Assembly: GCA_964345695.1 (NCBI GenBank)
Contig: CAYFSC010000150.1
Coordinates: 1-7,496 of the forward strand
Length of the DNA stretch: 7,496 bases
Source of the DNA: CAYFSC01 sp964345695
Lineage (GTDB): Bacteria > Bacteroidota > Rhodothermia > Rhodothermales > Salinibacteraceae
Direction: 5' to 3'
Made by a program: the position numbers and the translations under genes. Below are positions 6,801-7,496 of this stretch, piece by piece. Within the stretch, counting starts at the first letter, position 1. Every line of letters begins with the position of its first letter. Under the pieces are notes generated by a model. The model did not search any database. It was not told the origin of the DNA and saw only the letters and a program-made list of their open reading frames with translations.

Positions 6801-7410
6801 GGCTCCGTCCACCAAAGAGCGCATCTTTGAACCGTTCTTCACCACGAAAGAGGTTGGGAAGGGAACGGGGCTTGGCCTCTCGGTCGTCCACGGCATCGTG
6901 CGGGCACACAATGGCGAGATCACGGTCTTTTCAGAGCCGGGCGAAGGGACGACCTTCAACGTGTACCTCCCGTGCTCCGACGCGCTGCCCGACGCGGACC
7001 CGGCCGACGCGGGCCTCGCAGCCGACACCGAAAGAAATCGCGGGCACGTCCTGCTCGTGGAGGATGACGAACAGGTGACCGAGCTGGAGGCCATCCGCCT
7101 TCGACGGCTGGGCTACGAGGTGACGACGCGCACGAACGGCGAGGCTGCCCTGGAGGCGCTGACCGCCGACGCCGCGATGTTCGACGTGGTGCTCACCGAC
7201 TACGCCATGCCGGTGATGAACGGCCTGGAGTTGGCCCGTGCGCTGCGCCGCCAGGAGGTGCCAACGCCCATCGTCCTGATGTCCGGATTCAGCGCGCAAG
7301 TGTCGGAGGCCGACGTGCGCGAGGCCGGCGTATCGACGTTCCTCCGAAAGCCGGTGAGCAGCCGCGTGCTGCGGGAGGCTCTCCGCCAGGCACGGGACGA
7401 CGCCGGGTAG
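3820..7410 (+). CDS. GAF and five-PAS hybrid histidine kinase with C-terminal receiver (HK2, complete)
   Basis: A complete 1196-residue soluble hybrid kinase with no signal peptide or membrane segment. Domains in order: GAF about 25-165 (LRFYAGVPLV and GGLYVLD motifs); PAS-A 182-300 (HRDPI type); PAS-B about 305-428, PAS_3-like with HPDD; PAS-C about 433-558, PAS_3-like with HPDD; PAS-D 565-683 (HRDPI type); PAS-E about 688-800; HisKA about 804-872 with phospho-acceptor His823 in AHDFNN; HATPase_c about 915-1052 with Asn931/Asn935, DTGPGM 989-994, FEPFFTTK 1003-1010 and GKGTGLGLS 1013-1021; receiver about 1075-1192 with Glu1081-Asp1082-Asp1083, phospho-Asp1127, Ser1155 and Lys1177. All catalytic residues are intact. 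Family knowledge predicts a His823 to Asp1127 relay and CckA-like logic. The start is uncertain between ATG 3820 and ATG 3841 (residue 8); neither has a good ribosome site, and the GAF fold is complete from either. PAS-A and PAS-D are duplicates of each other and of the HRDPI PAS in HK1. Signals sensed are unknown; no heme or flavin signature is obvious. Confidence 0.96.
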   Translation: MTDPVSPMSTDEILHGERRLEALPPYDRLDRLPEQALKRAVELAVHLVDAPIAAASVLGGERRWVATRGPVDPPDLDDDQTLVRRTVQAEELLVVNDVAQAPRLSGHPWGSGDAGLRFYAGVPLVLPGGAPFGGLYVLDVEPRTPAADLLAQLETLAGMVTDAFDAPPAAPDAPQSAVGGAHQQWKQLAEAHRDPILISVGGTIRYVNPAGVDLIGADAADDLVGASIYSFVPSDAQRRRLEARAEQLRQGTPTSPAEHDIVRLDGERRTIQVYSVPIEYEGERAAQTMVRDVTEQRRTQAALRESMVALEQAQSIAKMGNGRWDLGTNRVQLSREAERLLGLPAAPAHDPLAFLAVVHPDDRFLIREEVQQLRQGYTHDAEYRVIPRGQDTVRWLQSRARPETNDKGEITRVVGTIVDITERKRIEQAFVESEERFQALLRSLDDVVWTADIDPDTLNQQLRYINDAAESVYGYPTEAFISDPTLWIETIHPDDRDWVTSRKAQLTDTRTLRDEYRIVQPDGEVRWIRSSVHVIRRNDDVLRVGGIDADITEQKQTEQALRRSEERWRRLVESHRDPIQISVGRIIEYTNPAGARLLGAESPDEVEGRSILEFVPSEAVEERLRARAEQVEHGESTDPYEHEIERLDGERRIVESYAVPIEYDGEWAAQTVIRDITARKKAENELKREREFLQKLFDTIPVMIMVYDPEQAQFDVNEEFERVLGWSAKSANATDLIRACFPDPDDREAAVAFLRDPGSGWTDFTLTTRAGDEVICSWSNIRLSDDTLVGIGIDLTERKQLEAQLRQAQKMETVGTLAGGIAHDFNNILHAAIVYLQMSLEDVPADSSTSEFLTYAEQGLQRASELVDKLLTFSRQEGMATEESLDLATVVRETIGLVQPSLPDDVTLRTQFDDTCAVLGDRGQLQQVVMNLMTNAVQAMEDAATEGDLPIRDAGVLDVDVRTTNIDPDLADRHLHLDPGHYARLSISDTGPGMAPSTKERIFEPFFTTKEVGKGTGLGLSVVHGIVRAHNGEITVFSEPGEGTTFNVYLPCSDALPDADPADAGLAADTERNRGHVLLVEDDEQVTELEAIRLRRLGYEVTTRTNGEAALEALTADAAMFDVVLTDYAMPVMNGLELARALRRQEVPTPIVLMSGFSAQVSEADVREAGVSTFLRKPVSSRVLREALRQARDDAG

Positions 7411-7496
7411 CATGAATGCACCCTGGTCGTCTCTTGGATCGGCGAGGTTGAGCATCTGCCATCTGAGAACGCGTTGTGCTATATGTAAGAAAGATG
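7411..7496. other. Region after HK2; no convincing gene
   Basis: The 86 bases after the HK2 TAG include a + strand frame from ATG 7412 that stays open to the window edge (28 codons, beginning MNAPWSSLGS). It has no ribosome site of its own, although starting one base after the HK2 stop would fit translational coupling. The window also ends in AAGAAAG followed by ATG 7494-7496, which could be a purine-rich ribosome site very close to a start. Neither can be judged without more sequence. No terminator hairpin is evident after HK2. Confidence 0.3.

Noticed and set aside
3514..6909. A 1131-codon open frame on the - strand lying across most of HK2
   Set aside because: It runs in the same codon register as HK2, so it needs only the absence of TTA, CTA and TCA codons in the sense gene, which are rare at this GC. 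Its translation is low-complexity, rich in Arg, Val, Leu and His, with no domain, while the + strand encodes an unmistakable kinase. It also reads on past the HK2 start through the spacer into the regulator gene.
6931..7455. A 174-codon - strand frame over the HK2 receiver
   Set aside because: It overlaps conserved receiver coding sequence on the + strand and has no recognisable domain; explained by GC-rich codon use.
7448..7485. Possible promoter TTGAGC ... TATATG near the right edge
   Set aside because: The spacer is about 26 bases, well beyond the usual 16-18, and nothing downstream can be seen to support it.

Overview
The window holds a cluster of two-component signalling genes, all read on the + strand, from a high-GC bacterium. 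The three proteins are acidic, rich in arginine and poor in lysine. The kinase layout (many PAS domains, a His-Asp-Phe-Asn-Asn H-box, a C-terminal receiver) fits a Salinibacter/Rhodothermia-like halophile. That placement is inference from composition and architecture; no marker gene here proves it.

Layout: (1) positions 1-2847 hold the 3' part of a large hybrid histidine kinase (HK1), whose 5' end lies outside the window; (2) positions 2848-3262 are non-coding as far as can be seen, and include a run of exactly 100 N (2876-2975), a 20-bp-period direct repeat and several short dyads; (3) positions 3263-3643 encode a stand-alone receiver-domain response regulator of 126 aa with no output domain; (4) positions 3644-3819 form a 176-bp spacer with a perfect 8-bp hairpin just after the regulator stop; (5) positions 3820-7410 encode a complete 1196-aa hybrid histidine kinase (HK2) with one GAF and five PAS domains; (6) positions 7411-7496 form a short tail with no convincing gene.

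HK1 and HK2 are clear paralogues. Their kinase cores and receivers align throughout and share runs of about 30 identical bases around the H-box. One distinctive PAS module (Trp...Leu...His-Arg-Asp-Pro-Ile...Asn-Pro-Ala-Gly...Leu-Asp-Gly-Glu-Arg-Arg...) appears once in HK1 and twice in HK2. The simplest reading is a locus built by gene duplication and PAS-domain shuffling: two multi-sensor soluble kinases flanking a small phospho-acceptor that could act as a shared shuttle or phosphate sink. Every catalytic residue that can be checked is intact in all three proteins. No mobile element, CRISPR array, tRNA, rRNA or clearly new system is visible. The most useful leads are the PAS module duplication, the kinase-regulator-kinase arrangement, and the repeat and dyads upstream of the regulator.
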